The notes: generated by a model not told the origin, from the sequence alone. DNA of 64,000 nucleotides from an uncultured Clostridia bacterium (GCA_946407705.1 CAMJPC010000001.1:124001-188000), one strand, 5' to 3'. Shown: positions 51,595-61,750, counted from the stretch's first letter. Numbers and translations are program-made.

Positions 51595-52875
51595 ATGAGA
51601 AAAACATATTTGATATTGCGCTGGGAATTGAAAAAAATATTCTCAAACTGGCATAAGACCGTCACATTATTTCTGCTCCCTGCAGTGCTTATGATGCTTG
51701 CTCTGAATATCTTTCCGCTTCTCATCAACTATATGTCGACCGGTTCTTTTTCCAAGAAGCCGATCGTGTTGGTAGGTGCTCCGAAATCATTTCACGACTA
51801 CTGTAATGAGACGGCTGATGCGAATGTTTATTCATATACCGAAATGACTTACAGTGAGCTTTCTGTTCTTTTAAAGGATGACAATAAACTTAAAGAAACG
51901 CTCCGCGGCGGAACGGTGATCTGCTATTTCGGATCAGACGGAGGCAATGTATCATTTGATGATATTATTTCCTCCTACTATAAAGAATTGGTTAACGGTA
52001 ACAGCGAAGCCGAAAGCAAAGCAGTCATCCTTTTGGGTTACGACGGAAACTCACTTACCGGAATGCTCCGTGCCCAGCAGTTCAGACAAGGTGTTTTGGA
52101 AAGTTATCAAAGCAGTCTCATCGACAGATTAGGCGGTGAATATGCAAACATCGGAAGTAATCTTTTCTCAACCGATTCATTTAATCCGGTAACCAAGCTC
52201 ATGGACAACAGGTCTCCTGCCGATACCGCGGCTGCCAGGATCGTTCCCGGAATGCTTTTGATAATGATGTATTATTGCGTTTACTCTCTTTCAAGCGACA
52301 TGTTCGCATCAGAGAAAGAACGCGGCTTCTGGGCAAAGCTCATCATGACACCGGTTTCCTCGGCACACATTTTCGCAGGAAAGATACTCGCGATACTGAT
52401 CATAGTATCAGGCGCAACTTACATGACCGCATTATTATTGTTCCTTTCATCGTGGCTTAACACGGCAAACGATGCGATGTCTCTCCTGCCCTTCGGCATG
52501 ATGCTTACGCCTTCAGAACTTCTGATACTGATCCTTACGGTTCCTTTTACCGTCTTTGTCATGACGGCCGCATGCATCTCAACGATATTCTCATTGAAAA
52601 AGATGCAGGATATTACCGTAAATCTTCAGTTGCCGCTTATCTTCTTCCTCGGTGATTTCTTCATCCAGATGTTCAGAGGGACCAGACCTATGACACTCGA
52701 ATACTTTATTCCGATGCATAACAGTCTTGCGCTCATGAGTGAGACTTATCTCGCGCAGGAAAAGCTCTGGCATGTGATCGTGGTATTTGCAGTAAACGCA
52801 ATAGTCGCACTGATCGCATTAAGAGCCACTTACAAAAAGGAGGGCTTATATGATAAGCGTAAAAGACATTCATAA
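51595..52875 (+). CDS. ABC-2 type transporter permease
   Basis: The 426-aa protein has an N-terminal helix (about 18-45), a large extracytoplasmic loop, and five helices between 205 and 420 with the usual ABC-2 permease pattern. It is NatB-like. It is the first gene of a three-gene plus-strand operon; its 3' end overlaps the ATPase gene by 26 bp. The export substrate is unknown. Confidence 0.9.
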   Translation: MRKTYLILRWELKKIFSNWHKTVTLFLLPAVLMMLALNIFPLLINYMSTGSFSKKPIVLVGAPKSFHDYCNETADANVYSYTEMTYSELSVLLKDDNKLKETLRGGTVICYFGSDGGNVSFDDIISSYYKELVNGNSEAESKAVILLGYDGNSLTGMLRAQQFRQGVLESYQSSLIDRLGGEYANIGSNLFSTDSFNPVTKLMDNRSPADTAAARIVPGMLLIMMYYCVYSLSSDMFASEKERGFWAKLIMTPVSSAHIFAGKILAILIIVSGATYMTALLLFLSSWLNTANDAMSLLPFGMMLTPSELLILILTVPFTVFVMTAACISTIFSLKKMQDITVNLQLPLIFFLGDFFIQMFRGTRPMTLEYFIPMHNSLALMSETYLAQEKLWHVIVVFAVNAIVALIALRATYKKEGLYDKRKRHS

Positions 52876-53587
52876 AAGCTACACCAGAGACAGTGAGACG
52901 ATCAAAGGCGTTTCTTTCGAGATCGGCAAAGGAACGATATTCGGACTTCTCGGACCAAACGGTGCCGGAAAGACCACTCTCATGCAGATCATCGCAACGC
53001 TCATGAAGCCCACGAGCGGTTCTGTTGAGATCGCAGGAATGTCGCCTGAGACTGATCTTCTTAAGATACATAAACTGATAGGTTTCCTTACAACGGAGAT
53101 CAAGCTCGATCCGGTCTCCACTCCGGATCTCCTCTTTGATTTCTTTGCCGATCTTTACGACATTCCCAAAGACGAGATAAAGAGCCGTAAGGAAAAAGCA
53201 TTTAACAGATTCGGCATCACTCCCTTTGCAGACAGGAGGATCTCGGAACTCTCAACCGGCATGAAGCAGAAGATCTCGATCGCAATCAGTCTTTTGCATG
53301 AACCTCCGATAATCATTTTCGATGAGCCGACGAACGGTCTTGACATCCTCACGTCAAGACAGGTAACGGATTATCTCAAAGAACTCCGCGACGAAGGAAG
53401 ATGCATATTGTTGTCAACACACATCTTCTCGGTTGCGGAAGAACTCTGTGATGATGTTGCGATACTTGTTGACGGAAGAATAGTCGCACAGGGAACGGTC
53501 GAGGAACTGGTCAAGCTGTCCGGCGAAAAGAATTTTGAAGAAGCTTTCTTCAAGATCTATGTGGATAACCATAAGGAAGACAAATGA
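52850..53587 (+). CDS. ABC transporter ATP-binding protein (NatA-like)
   Basis: The 245-aa single ABC cassette has Walker A GPNGAGKTT, signature LSTGMKQKISIA and Walker B IIFDEPTNGLD. It overlaps the first permease by 26 bp and the second by 4 bp (ATGA). It would power the two flanking permeases. Confidence 0.95.
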   Translation: MISVKDIHKSYTRDSETIKGVSFEIGKGTIFGLLGPNGAGKTTLMQIIATLMKPTSGSVEIAGMSPETDLLKIHKLIGFLTTEIKLDPVSTPDLLFDFFADLYDIPKDEIKSRKEKAFNRFGITPFADRRISELSTGMKQKISIAISLLHEPPIIIFDEPTNGLDILTSRQVTDYLKELRDEGRCILLSTHIFSVAEELCDDVAILVDGRIVAQGTVEELVKLSGEKNFEEAFFKIYVDNHKEDK

Positions 53588-55950
53588 GTAACGGTAACCG
53601 AAAGACCTGGATCAGGGGAGCAAAGACTTTAGCCGCAAGTTTCTTCAAGAAACACGGCCAGATGGGTGCGCAGGCGCCCAATTCGACATTCCTGATCTCG
53701 CTCGGTTTCGTAGCCGTTATTTCCTTCACGGTTCTTTCCTGGTTCTGGTGGTGGTTCCCCTATCACCTTTTCAGTGATGAAGTCTACGATGTAGTGGTCG
53801 TAAATGCCCCTCAGTCATTCATAGATTACAATCAATATATGCAGAAGAGCCGTGACGAGCGTTCTGCCGAATACGGTTCGCGCACAAACTGGATCCAGAA
53901 CTGGGGACACATGACGTTCTTCAAGTACCATTACGACGGTTACGGATGGACTTCTTTCGTATATAAAGAGAATCCCGCTCTCTACGATTTCGTGACTTTC
54001 GGAAAGTGGATGCGTGAGAATGACGCGTATCTGACTGTCGTATTCCCCGAAGGTTTTGATGAAAAGGTAACTGCACGCACAAAAGACCACACACTTCCCA
54101 AGCCCGATATCCTCACGTATTACCGCACGAATTCTCTCGAATATACTTCAATGAAGAAGGAATTCATCGATGAATACCTGCACGGATACCAGGATTACAT
54201 GCGTGAGAAAAACGGATGGGCATATTCCAATGTCCGTGATTCGGAGATAATCGATGACGCAATGGAGTTCGGTGCTCAGAGCGAAGGCAGAAACGCAATG
54301 CTCGATACGCTCGGACGTTCCTTTGTCCCTCTGCTCATGTTCATCGTTATCCTCTATGCCGCGATGAGCTCCGGAACAAATGTCATTGCAGGGCAGAAAG
54401 AACTTGGCACGTTTACCGGAATACTGATGACTCCTGTACCGAGGAGCGCGATCATATGCGGTAACCTTTTGGGTGTAACGCTCAAAACGCTCATCCCTAC
54501 ATTCATAGTCTCGGTTCCGATGCTTGCGATACCGTACTATTTCACTCACGGGATCATTCCGGTAATCATCATTCACATTCTCGTGCTTACTGTCTTCGTA
54601 GCATCAGTAACGCTGCTCATTTCGGTAATCAACGATACAGTAGTATCCGCGCAGACATCCTTCCTGCCCGTATTCCTGATCCTCGTTTCCGTATGCGTAA
54701 CCTGCATTCAGAATGCCACCGAACGTGAAGAATTTTTCTTGTATCTCCCCGTCTACGGCCAGTTCTACGGAATCGGAGACGCCCTTGCAGGCAATCTCAA
54801 TCTTGCAGGTCTCATCGTAGCTTCGTTTATCACGCTGGTCCTCGCGGTATTTGTCTCGATGATCTCCGAAAGACTCCTTCACAACGAGCGCTATACGGTA
54901 TCTATCGATCCTGTTACCGCGAAAGAGATCCGCCAGGCCAAAGCCGGCAGACGTACGATCATGGATACGGCAGATAAGATCACCGATAACATCGTTTTCT
55001 TCATCAGGGAAATGCTCTATCCGTTAATGCTTCTCGGCGGATTCCAGATGCTGGCGATCATACCCGTTGCAATCTCCTACATGCGCCGCGCGGAATATTC
55101 GCAGTTCATAGCTGATCTTCAGAACGTTGCTACCGTTCCCCAGATAATGGACAAGTGCTTTGAGATAATCGGAATATTCCTAGGCAATCCCCTGTTCCTC
55201 ATCCTGATGACGGTTGCTTATTTCCTCATGATCGCCGCATGCATCCTCCGTTCAAAGAGGGTGTTTAAAAAAGATACGATTCGTGAAGCATTGGACGTTT
55301 GCGGAATGCCCGTAAACAATCCCAAGAAGGTATTGAAAGATTACGTTCTCGGATTTGTCGCAGGCTTCCTCATGATGACCGGAGTATGCCTGATACTGAA
55401 GTTCACCGGCCAGGTTGATTTTACCGGTTTCGGTCTCGGAGAAGGCGCTCTCATGGTATTCATCCCGAATCTCTTGATGTGGTTCCCTCAGGGCGCAAGC
55501 GAAGAGCTCATCTTCAGGGGTTACATGATCCCCAGATTTGAACAAAGATACAAGAAAGCTTTTGCGATCTTCTTCTCTTCAGTCATGTTCTCGGTATTCC
55601 ATTCACTGAACGCGGGATACACGCCGCTTGCTTCGGTCAATCTGTTCCTGATCGCTGTTCTTTTCGCTCTGATATACCTGAAGACGGGAAATATCTGGCT
55701 TACATGCGCAATGCATACGGCATGGAACCTCTCACAGGGCAACATCTACGGTCTGCAGGTATCAGGCAACAACGCGCACGCGGCATTGATCAACACGACT
55801 TATTCAGCCAATGCAAAAGACATCATTACAGGCGGAACGTTCGGACCTGAGGGCGGACTTGCGGTAACGGCAGTTTCCGTGGTCTGCATGATAATAGTGA
55901 TTATCTCACTCGTCCTTCCCCGCAATCTCGCGGGCAACAAAGACTCCTGA
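53584..55950 (+). CDS. ABC-2 permease fused to CPBP intramembrane protease
   Basis: In this 788-aa protein, residues 1-470 are a NatB-like permease with an extracytoplasmic loop of about 200 residues and a cluster of helices (about 240-440). Residues 475-788 hold more helices and a CPBP (Abi/CAAX-like) domain with its three motifs: GASEELIFRG (EExxxR-type), MFSVFHS and CAMHTAWN. The fusion suggests that exported or membrane-embedded substrates are both transported and cleaved or modified. Its 3' end overlaps the convergent FAD oxidoreductase by 45 bp. Confidence 0.92.
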   Translation: MSNGNRKTWIRGAKTLAASFFKKHGQMGAQAPNSTFLISLGFVAVISFTVLSWFWWWFPYHLFSDEVYDVVVVNAPQSFIDYNQYMQKSRDERSAEYGSRTNWIQNWGHMTFFKYHYDGYGWTSFVYKENPALYDFVTFGKWMRENDAYLTVVFPEGFDEKVTARTKDHTLPKPDILTYYRTNSLEYTSMKKEFIDEYLHGYQDYMREKNGWAYSNVRDSEIIDDAMEFGAQSEGRNAMLDTLGRSFVPLLMFIVILYAAMSSGTNVIAGQKELGTFTGILMTPVPRSAIICGNLLGVTLKTLIPTFIVSVPMLAIPYYFTHGIIPVIIIHILVLTVFVASVTLLISVINDTVVSAQTSFLPVFLILVSVCVTCIQNATEREEFFLYLPVYGQFYGIGDALAGNLNLAGLIVASFITLVLAVFVSMISERLLHNERYTVSIDPVTAKEIRQAKAGRRTIMDTADKITDNIVFFIREMLYPLMLLGGFQMLAIIPVAISYMRRAEYSQFIADLQNVATVPQIMDKCFEIIGIFLGNPLFLILMTVAYFLMIAACILRSKRVFKKDTIREALDVCGMPVNNPKKVLKDYVLGFVAGFLMMTGVCLILKFTGQVDFTGFGLGEGALMVFIPNLLMWFPQGASEELIFRGYMIPRFEQRYKKAFAIFFSSVMFSVFHSLNAGYTPLASVNLFLIAVLFALIYLKTGNIWLTCAMHTAWNLSQGNIYGLQVSGNNAHAALINTTYSANAKDIITGGTFGPEGGLAVTAVSVVCMIIVIISLVLPRNLAGNKDS

Positions 55951-57288
55951 TGCGGAAGCATGTGACAGCGAGTGCGTAACGCCGCTGCCGTCACCTATCA
56001 CATAAAGACCGGGATACCTTGTCTCAAGGCGGTCATTTATGGCAACTTCCATGTTGTAGAACTTAACTTCTACACCATAGAGAAGAGTATCGTCGTTTGC
56101 GGTACCGGGAGCGATCTTATCAAGCGCATAGATCATCTCGATGATACCGTCTAAGATCCTTTTCGGGAGTACGAGGGAAAGATCGCCCGGAGTAGCGTTG
56201 AGCGTAGGTCTGACGGTCGATTCCGCGATCCTGGATTCGTTGGTCCTTCTTCCGCGGATGAGGTCACCGAAGCGCTGAACGATTACGCCGCCGCCAAGCA
56301 TGTTGGAAAGCTTTGCGATGGATTCGCCGTATCCGTTTGAATCCTTGAAAGGCTCAGAGAAATGCTTTGCGACGAGAAGCGCAAAGTTCGTGTTCTCGGA
56401 CTGGAGTTCGGGAGCGTCAAAGCTGTGTCCGTTAACGGTAACGATGCCGTTCGTGTTCTCGTTTACGACATAACCGTTGGGGTTCATGCAGAACGTGCGG
56501 ACCTTGTCCTCGAATTTCTCAGTACGGTAAACGATCTTACTCTCATAAAGAGCGGAGGTAAGATCGGAGAAAACAACAGCGGGAAGCTCGACTCTTACGC
56601 CGATGTCCACTCTGTTTGAATAAGTCTCGATATCAAGTTCGCTGCAGACCTTCTCGATCCACTTGCTCCCGGAACGGCCTACGGATACGATGCAGTTTTT
56701 GCATGTATAGTGTTCGCCTTCACACTCAACATCGTATGTGCCGTCTCCGTTAACCGCGAGATCACCTACCGGAGCGTTGAAATGGAATTCGATCTTGTCC
56801 TTGAGATATTCGTAGATATTTCCGAGAACCTGATAATTCTTATCGGTTCCCAAATGTCTTACCGAAGCATCAAGAAGATGGAGTTTGTTCTCCAGGCAGA
56901 GCTTCTTGAATCTGGTTCCGGCAGTGGAATAAAGCTTAGTGCCCTTACCGCCGTTTTCCATGTTGATGCCGTCAACGTACTTCATGAGCTCAAGGGCTTT
57001 TTCCTTGCCGATGTGCTCGTAAAGAGTACCGCCGAAGTCATTAGTGATGTTGTATTTGCCATCGGAGAAAGCGCCTGCTCCGCCGAATCCGCGCATGATC
57101 GCGCAGGTCTTGCAGTTGACGCAGCTCTTGACCTTCTTGCCGTCGATCGGGCACTTGCGTGACTCAAGCGGTCCGCCGGCCTCGAAAACCGCGACTTTCA
57201 ATTCGGGTGCTGTCTTTGCAAGCTCATATGCGGAGAAGATTCCGCCCGGGCCCGCGCCTATGATAATGACATCGTAATTATTGGGCAT
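55906..57288 (-). CDS. NAD(P)/FAD-dependent oxidoreductase
   Basis: The 460-aa flavoprotein begins DVIIIGAGPGGIFSAYELA (FAD-binding GxGxxG) and ends with GLYVIGDGSGVTHSLSHAS, the second FAD motif. A cysteine-rich stretch at about 45-65 (CPIDGKKVKSC, NCKTCAI) precedes GFGGAGAFSDGKYN. The family acts on unknown organic substrates; the Cys cluster may bind a metal or cluster. It overlaps the LtaS-like gene by 11 bp and is translationally linked to it. Confidence 0.9.
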   Translation of the reverse strand: MPNNYDVIIIGAGPGGIFSAYELAKTAPELKVAVFEAGGPLESRKCPIDGKKVKSCVNCKTCAIMRGFGGAGAFSDGKYNITNDFGGTLYEHIGKEKALELMKYVDGINMENGGKGTKLYSTAGTRFKKLCLENKLHLLDASVRHLGTDKNYQVLGNIYEYLKDKIEFHFNAPVGDLAVNGDGTYDVECEGEHYTCKNCIVSVGRSGSKWIEKVCSELDIETYSNRVDIGVRVELPAVVFSDLTSALYESKIVYRTEKFEDKVRTFCMNPNGYVVNENTNGIVTVNGHSFDAPELQSENTNFALLVAKHFSEPFKDSNGYGESIAKLSNMLGGGVIVQRFGDLIRGRRTNESRIAESTVRPTLNATPGDLSLVLPKRILDGIIEMIYALDKIAPGTANDDTLLYGVEVKFYNMEVAINDRLETRYPGLYVIGDGSGVTHSLSHASASGVFVAREIAGKDE

Positions 57289-59326
57289 CTTTCTTTACCA
57301 CGGAATAAACCTTGTTTCTGAAGTCACAATCCTTCTTGTCTATAGCCGTATTGTACTGCACATATCTGTACAATTGGATAGCTTTTTTATCCTTTGGATC
57401 ATTTACTTCTTCAACCGTGAAGAATTTCTTCTGTGATACCGAGTAATAACCAGCGGTGTTGATCTGAGGCACTTCGCTCCTGATGCTGTCGATGAGCTGG
57501 AAGTATCCGGGATACTTGATTCCAGCAGCCTTCATAACATCGAGTGCGAGATAGTTAACGCTCGTTATTCCGACTTCGTCGTTCTCATACTTCTTGACGA
57601 GCTCGGGATCCATCTCATAGTTTGTCCAGATAATGTAAGGAGTTACCCAGCTCGTGCTCTTACCGATACCGAAGTTGTTCGGGAATGAAGAAATGTTAGG
57701 CTGGTGATCGCCGAAGATCATGAGAGTGTACTTCTCATCCTTAGTCTTGAGGTAAGCGATGAGCTCCTCAAGAGCCTTGTCGCTCTGGTTAAGGCATGTA
57801 AGGAAAGTATTGACCTGAAGATCCATGCCCGTAACGATATTCTTAACGTACTGCTTGGGCGTGAAGTTTGTGAGGTTCTCCGTATAACCGCCGTGATTCT
57901 GAACGGTTACGAGGAATGTGAAAGACTTCTGGCCCTTCGGCTTAGCGTCAAGCTGCTTCATCAGGTTCTCATAAGCCTTGGAATCCGTGAGGTAGTTGTC
58001 ACGCTGGAGATCGTTCTCAGTGAACTCGAAATCATCCATGGACATGAAGCGGTCGAAACCGAGCTTAGGATATACGTTAGGTCTGTTCCAGCCGTTTGCA
58101 TAGTAAGGATGCATGGCTGTCGTCGTATAACCCATGTTCTTAAGTGCCCAGGGAAGCGAATATGTATCCTTGTTTACGTACTGGAGATAAGGAACAGCAC
58201 CCATCGGGAGATATCCGCAGGAGATGCCGGTAAGGAACTCGTACTCGGAGTTCGGAGTATTACCGCCGTAAACAGATGTGGTTACCTTGCCGTGGAGTGT
58301 GTTCTCCTTGAGTGAACGCCAGTAAGGTGTAGGATCTTCCCTGCCGCCTACCATGGGCAGATAAGGTCTTACGTCAGTATAAGACTCGTTCATGATGACG
58401 ATGATGTTGGAAGAATTATCATCAGCGGCACCCGGATAAGAAACATCGATGCCCGTATCATTGACCATTGCGTCAAGAGCCTGTGTGGAATAGCCTTCAG
58501 GCATTTCCGCAAATGAAGTGACGACGGTAATGGCGAAGTTCATGAGATAGCCGTTGAATCTGGAGCCCTTGTCTGACCAGTCCTGAGCTCTGTTGACCTT
58601 GCTCCAGCCCTTGATCATGACAACGAATCCGCCGATGAACAAAGCGGCAAGTACGGCGAAGACTGCGATCCTTATAGCGATGTGCTTAACAGCCGGCTTA
58701 TCTTCCTTGATCCTTAAGCAGCAGATGATGTAAAGGACATAAGGAACAAGAACATACATTATGGGCTGGAGGATCGGGAACGTATAGTTTCCGACTACGT
58801 TTGCAGCCGTCTGCCAACTGAAGATGTCGTTATAGATGAGCTCATGTCCTCTGAACGTGTAAACGAAGAAGTTTGCAGTACCGAGGATAAGGAACGGCGC
58901 AGGCGTGATGGCTGCAGCGAGTCTTCTGGAGAGCTGAACCATTCTAAGGAAATAGTAAACTCCGAAAACGATGAGTGACTCGTTGACCCATCTGAAATGC
59001 TCGCTGTGATACATCTGGTTGTAGAGCCAGCGCTCACCCAATATCGTCTGGTGATGAGCGAGGTTTATCATCTGCAGGAAGTAAACGCTGAAAAATGCAG
59101 CGAAAAGCGGAAGTACTATCTCATAGATGACCCTCAAGACCTTCTTCTTGCCTGTTGCCTCACTATCGATCGTGACGGTAATGAACGTCAGAAGGAAAAG
59201 CAGAACGAACCAGATGATCGCGTCATAGAAAGCGGAAAAAGAAAAAACGATCCCGCAAGCCGTCAAAACAAATGCAGCGATAAGTCTGGGCAGATCCTTT
59301 TTGGTTATCTTTATGCTGAATTTCAT
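57278..59326 (-). CDS. LtaS-like phosphoglycerol/phosphoethanolamine transferase
   Basis: The 682-aa protein has five or so N-terminal transmembrane helices (about 10-245) and an extracytoplasmic alkaline phosphatase-fold sulfatase domain (about 305-650). Metal and nucleophile motifs are IIVIMNESYTD, GGNTPNSEYEFLTG with the probable Thr nucleophile, and MIFGDHQPN. These enzymes polymerise or attach phosphoglycerol to teichoic acid or wall glycans. Its linkage to the FAD oxidoreductase is by overlap only, with no obvious pathway link. Confidence 0.92.
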   Translation of the reverse strand: MKFSIKITKKDLPRLIAAFVLTACGIVFSFSAFYDAIIWFVLLFLLTFITVTIDSEATGKKKVLRVIYEIVLPLFAAFFSVYFLQMINLAHHQTILGERWLYNQMYHSEHFRWVNESLIVFGVYYFLRMVQLSRRLAAAITPAPFLILGTANFFVYTFRGHELIYNDIFSWQTAANVVGNYTFPILQPIMYVLVPYVLYIICCLRIKEDKPAVKHIAIRIAVFAVLAALFIGGFVVMIKGWSKVNRAQDWSDKGSRFNGYLMNFAITVVTSFAEMPEGYSTQALDAMVNDTGIDVSYPGAADDNSSNIIVIMNESYTDVRPYLPMVGGREDPTPYWRSLKENTLHGKVTTSVYGGNTPNSEYEFLTGISCGYLPMGAVPYLQYVNKDTYSLPWALKNMGYTTTAMHPYYANGWNRPNVYPKLGFDRFMSMDDFEFTENDLQRDNYLTDSKAYENLMKQLDAKPKGQKSFTFLVTVQNHGGYTENLTNFTPKQYVKNIVTGMDLQVNTFLTCLNQSDKALEELIAYLKTKDEKYTLMIFGDHQPNISSFPNNFGIGKSTSWVTPYIIWTNYEMDPELVKKYENDEVGITSVNYLALDVMKAAGIKYPGYFQLIDSIRSEVPQINTAGYYSVSQKKFFTVEEVNDPKDKKAIQLYRYVQYNTAIDKKDCDFRNKVYSVVKKDAQ

Positions 59327-59420
59327 GCCTAATGCCTCTATTTGTTTTAAAAATTTACGTGCATATTATAATACACGCGTTTAAAAACACAAATAAGGCA
59401 GATTAGGCATGTTTAAGGCA

Positions 59421-59930
59421 TCAGGCCTTTACGTTTTTCAGCAGATAAGAGCAAGGAACGGCGATTACCAGCGCAGCTCCCGCCTGTATGAGATTAAACG
59501 GTATCGAAGCAGCAGCGGCAGCCACGTCATAAAGGAATACCTCAACTGCAAAGTATCCGGAGACCATGATCAGTTCGGCAAGGATGCCGGCGATGAGCCT
59601 CTTGACGATGTGCGGACGGTGTTCGGGATGTCTCATTATCAATCCTGCGACAAGTCCCATCAGGCCCTTGATGACAAAAGTCGGGATGATGTACATCGGG
59701 TATCCCGCGATGAGATCAGCTATCGCTGAACCTATGGCAGCCGGGAAAAAGGCTGCCGGGCCGATTACGTATGACGCGATCAGAATGACTGCGTCACCGA
59801 GATTTATGTATCCGATCGCCGTAGGGATCCTCAACTGCGTTCCAAGGAATACGAATGCGGCTGTAATTCCGCAAAATGCGATCAGACGAAGCGTTTTCTT
59901 TCTGTTTTTACCTGTTTTATTTTCACTCAT
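59421..59930 (-). CDS. ECF transporter S component
   Basis: The product is 169 aa from the ATG at 59930, set by GGAGG 8 nt upstream. It has five or six hydrophobic helices and the segment LGDAVILIASYVIGP and GSAIADLIAGYPMYIIPTF found in vitamin S components (riboflavin-type superfamily). It captures a vitamin or its precursor and needs the shared EcfAA'T module from elsewhere. The start overlaps the HAD gene stop (ATGA), so the two are coupled; the HAD could dephosphorylate a related vitamin phosphate (inference). Confidence 0.87.
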   Translation of the reverse strand: MSENKTGKNRKKTLRLIAFCGITAAFVFLGTQLRIPTAIGYINLGDAVILIASYVIGPAAFFPAAIGSAIADLIAGYPMYIIPTFVIKGLMGLVAGLIMRHPEHRPHIVKRLIAGILAELIMVSGYFAVEVFLYDVAAAAASIPFNLIQAGAALVIAVPCSYLLKNVKA

Positions 59931-60583
59931 TGCAATAACCTCCAAAGATCGGCGGGTTCCGAGCATATCGTTCCCGCTCCGTGTTCTTTTAAAAATGTGC
60001 GTGACTTGTATCCCCAGTCACAGCTGATCAGGTGAACACCGCTGTTCTGAGCTGTCTTGATGTCGACATCAGAATCACCGATGAACACGCAGTCTTTGGG
60101 TTCTACGTCTAAAGAACCCAAACATCGCATGACCATCTCGGGATCAGGTTTGCGGCACATTCGAGGCTGCGATCCCTGCACATAATCGAATGTGTTAGGG
60201 AAAAAGTGGTCGGTAAGGATCCTTGTCGGGATCTCGTCCTTGTTGGTAATGACGGCAAGGAGCATTCCCGCGGATTTGAGCTTAAGGAGCATCTCGGTGA
60301 TGCCGTCGTAAGGCTTCGTCTTCTCAATGCAGTTGGAGGCATAGTAAGAAAGCCTGTCGTTAAGGACCTTTTCCTTAAGTTCTTCATCATAGGTTCCGGG
60401 ATTGTCTGAAAGAGACAGTTCGATCATCTTTTCGACGCCGTTGCCGATGAACGTTTTGATCTGCTCTTCAGTCTGAGGAGGAAGACCATTCATCCTTCTG
60501 GCGGCGTTGAGCGCGTTTGCAAGTCCTGCAAGCGTATCAAGAAGCGTGCCGTCAAGATCGAAGCATGCGAGTCTGTACCGCAT
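59927..60583 (-). CDS. HAD-family phosphatase (phosphoglycolate phosphatase-like)
   Basis: The 218-aa protein has motif I FDLDGTLLDT, a helical cap after residue 20, motif III lysine within the VITNKDE region, and motif IV FIGDSDVDIKTA. The size and cap match Gph-like phosphatases, which act on small phosphates such as phosphoglycolate, sugar or vitamin phosphates. Translationally coupled to the ECF S component. Confidence 0.92.
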   Translation of the reverse strand: MRYRLACFDLDGTLLDTLAGLANALNAARRMNGLPPQTEEQIKTFIGNGVEKMIELSLSDNPGTYDEELKEKVLNDRLSYYASNCIEKTKPYDGITEMLLKLKSAGMLLAVITNKDEIPTRILTDHFFPNTFDYVQGSQPRMCRKPDPEMVMRCLGSLDVEPKDCVFIGDSDVDIKTAQNSGVHLISCDWGYKSRTFLKEHGAGTICSEPADLWRLLQ

Positions 60584-60724
60584 AAAACGCGCCCTCCCCT
60601 CCTATGTTCTTTCGCATTATTAAAACACCACCAACCCCGTAGGTTAATAGGGCAATGTAACTAATTTATAGAAAACGTTCCCCCTGCGTGCTAACATTAT
60701 TACAAAAATCATCAGGAGTAAACA

Positions 60725-61750
60725 ATGAGCGTAATACTTTTTAAAGATATGGAAATGAACGGCGTTTACGATACCAAGATCATCGTCAACACCATCTCCG
60801 AGAAGAACACCGCAGGCGGCAAGCCGATGCTCCGCATCATGATCTCTGACGGTACTGAGAGCGTCTCCGCCGTCATGTTCGATACCACCAAGAAGAACCT
60901 TACTGACACAGGCGTCAAGGAAGGCATGCCCGCGCAGACAAAGATCCATATCGATCCGTTTGGAGGCAGAAGCTACCAGATCCAATATCTCAAGCCTACA
61001 GTACTTGATGACAACGAAAGGACCGCTCTCGTAAGAAAGCCGCCGATCGATCCGAAGAATCTTTTCGTTAACATTATCCGCAAGATCAAGTCTTCTTCAG
61101 GAAGAGAATACGATCTTAATTCCGTTGAGATCCCCGAAGACGATTACAGCCTCACTGCCCTTGCCATAAGGCTTCTCGTTAAGAACGGAAAGTCATTTGT
61201 CTCTTCATCGGCCGCGAAATCAATGCATCACAATCTCTACGGTGGTCTCGTATACCACACTTCGAGAATGGTCGACGCAGCTTTTGCTATCTGCGATGTT
61301 TATTCCATGCTGGACAGGGAACTTCTCGTCTGCGGCACCGCCATTCACGACATAGGCAAGCTCAAGGAACTCTACACCGCTGATACAGGCGCTGCTTCAT
61401 ACACGACCGAAGGAAGCCTTCTGGGACATGCTCTGCTCGGAATAGAGATGATCGATGCGGAAGTTGCTGAACGCGATGCTACTGCCGGAAAAGAGACATA
61501 CGACCGTGATGACATCATGTGCATCAAGCACCTGATCGCATCGCACCACGGCAAACTCGAATGGGAAGCGATAAAGCTCCCTGCAATGCCTGAGGCAATG
61601 GTACTCCACGAATTGGACATGATCGATTCCAGGATCTACATCTATGAGGAAACCCTGTCCAAGATCGAACCCGGAACGCTCAGCGAACCCGTTTTTGGCA
61701 TAGCGGCAGACAAGACCAGCACTCCCCTTTACAAGAGGAAGAAAAACTGA
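60725..61750 (+). CDS. YhaM-like OB-fold/HD domain protein
   Basis: In this 341-aa protein, an OB-fold nucleic-acid-binding domain covers about residues 1-100 and an HD phosphohydrolase domain follows from about 165, with HTSRMVDAAFAI and the metal motif AIHDIGKLKEL, plus ASHHGKLEW. The order matches YhaM, a 3'-5' exoribonuclease and DNase of Firmicutes. The ATG is preceded by AGGAG. Its stop is adjacent to that of the convergent GH2 gene, with no bases between. Confidence 0.9.
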   Translation: MSVILFKDMEMNGVYDTKIIVNTISEKNTAGGKPMLRIMISDGTESVSAVMFDTTKKNLTDTGVKEGMPAQTKIHIDPFGGRSYQIQYLKPTVLDDNERTALVRKPPIDPKNLFVNIIRKIKSSSGREYDLNSVEIPEDDYSLTALAIRLLVKNGKSFVSSSAAKSMHHNLYGGLVYHTSRMVDAAFAICDVYSMLDRELLVCGTAIHDIGKLKELYTADTGAASYTTEGSLLGHALLGIEMIDAEVAERDATAGKETYDRDDIMCIKHLIASHHGKLEWEAIKLPAMPEAMVLHELDMIDSRIYIYEETLSKIEPGTLSEPVFGIAADKTSTPLYKRKKN

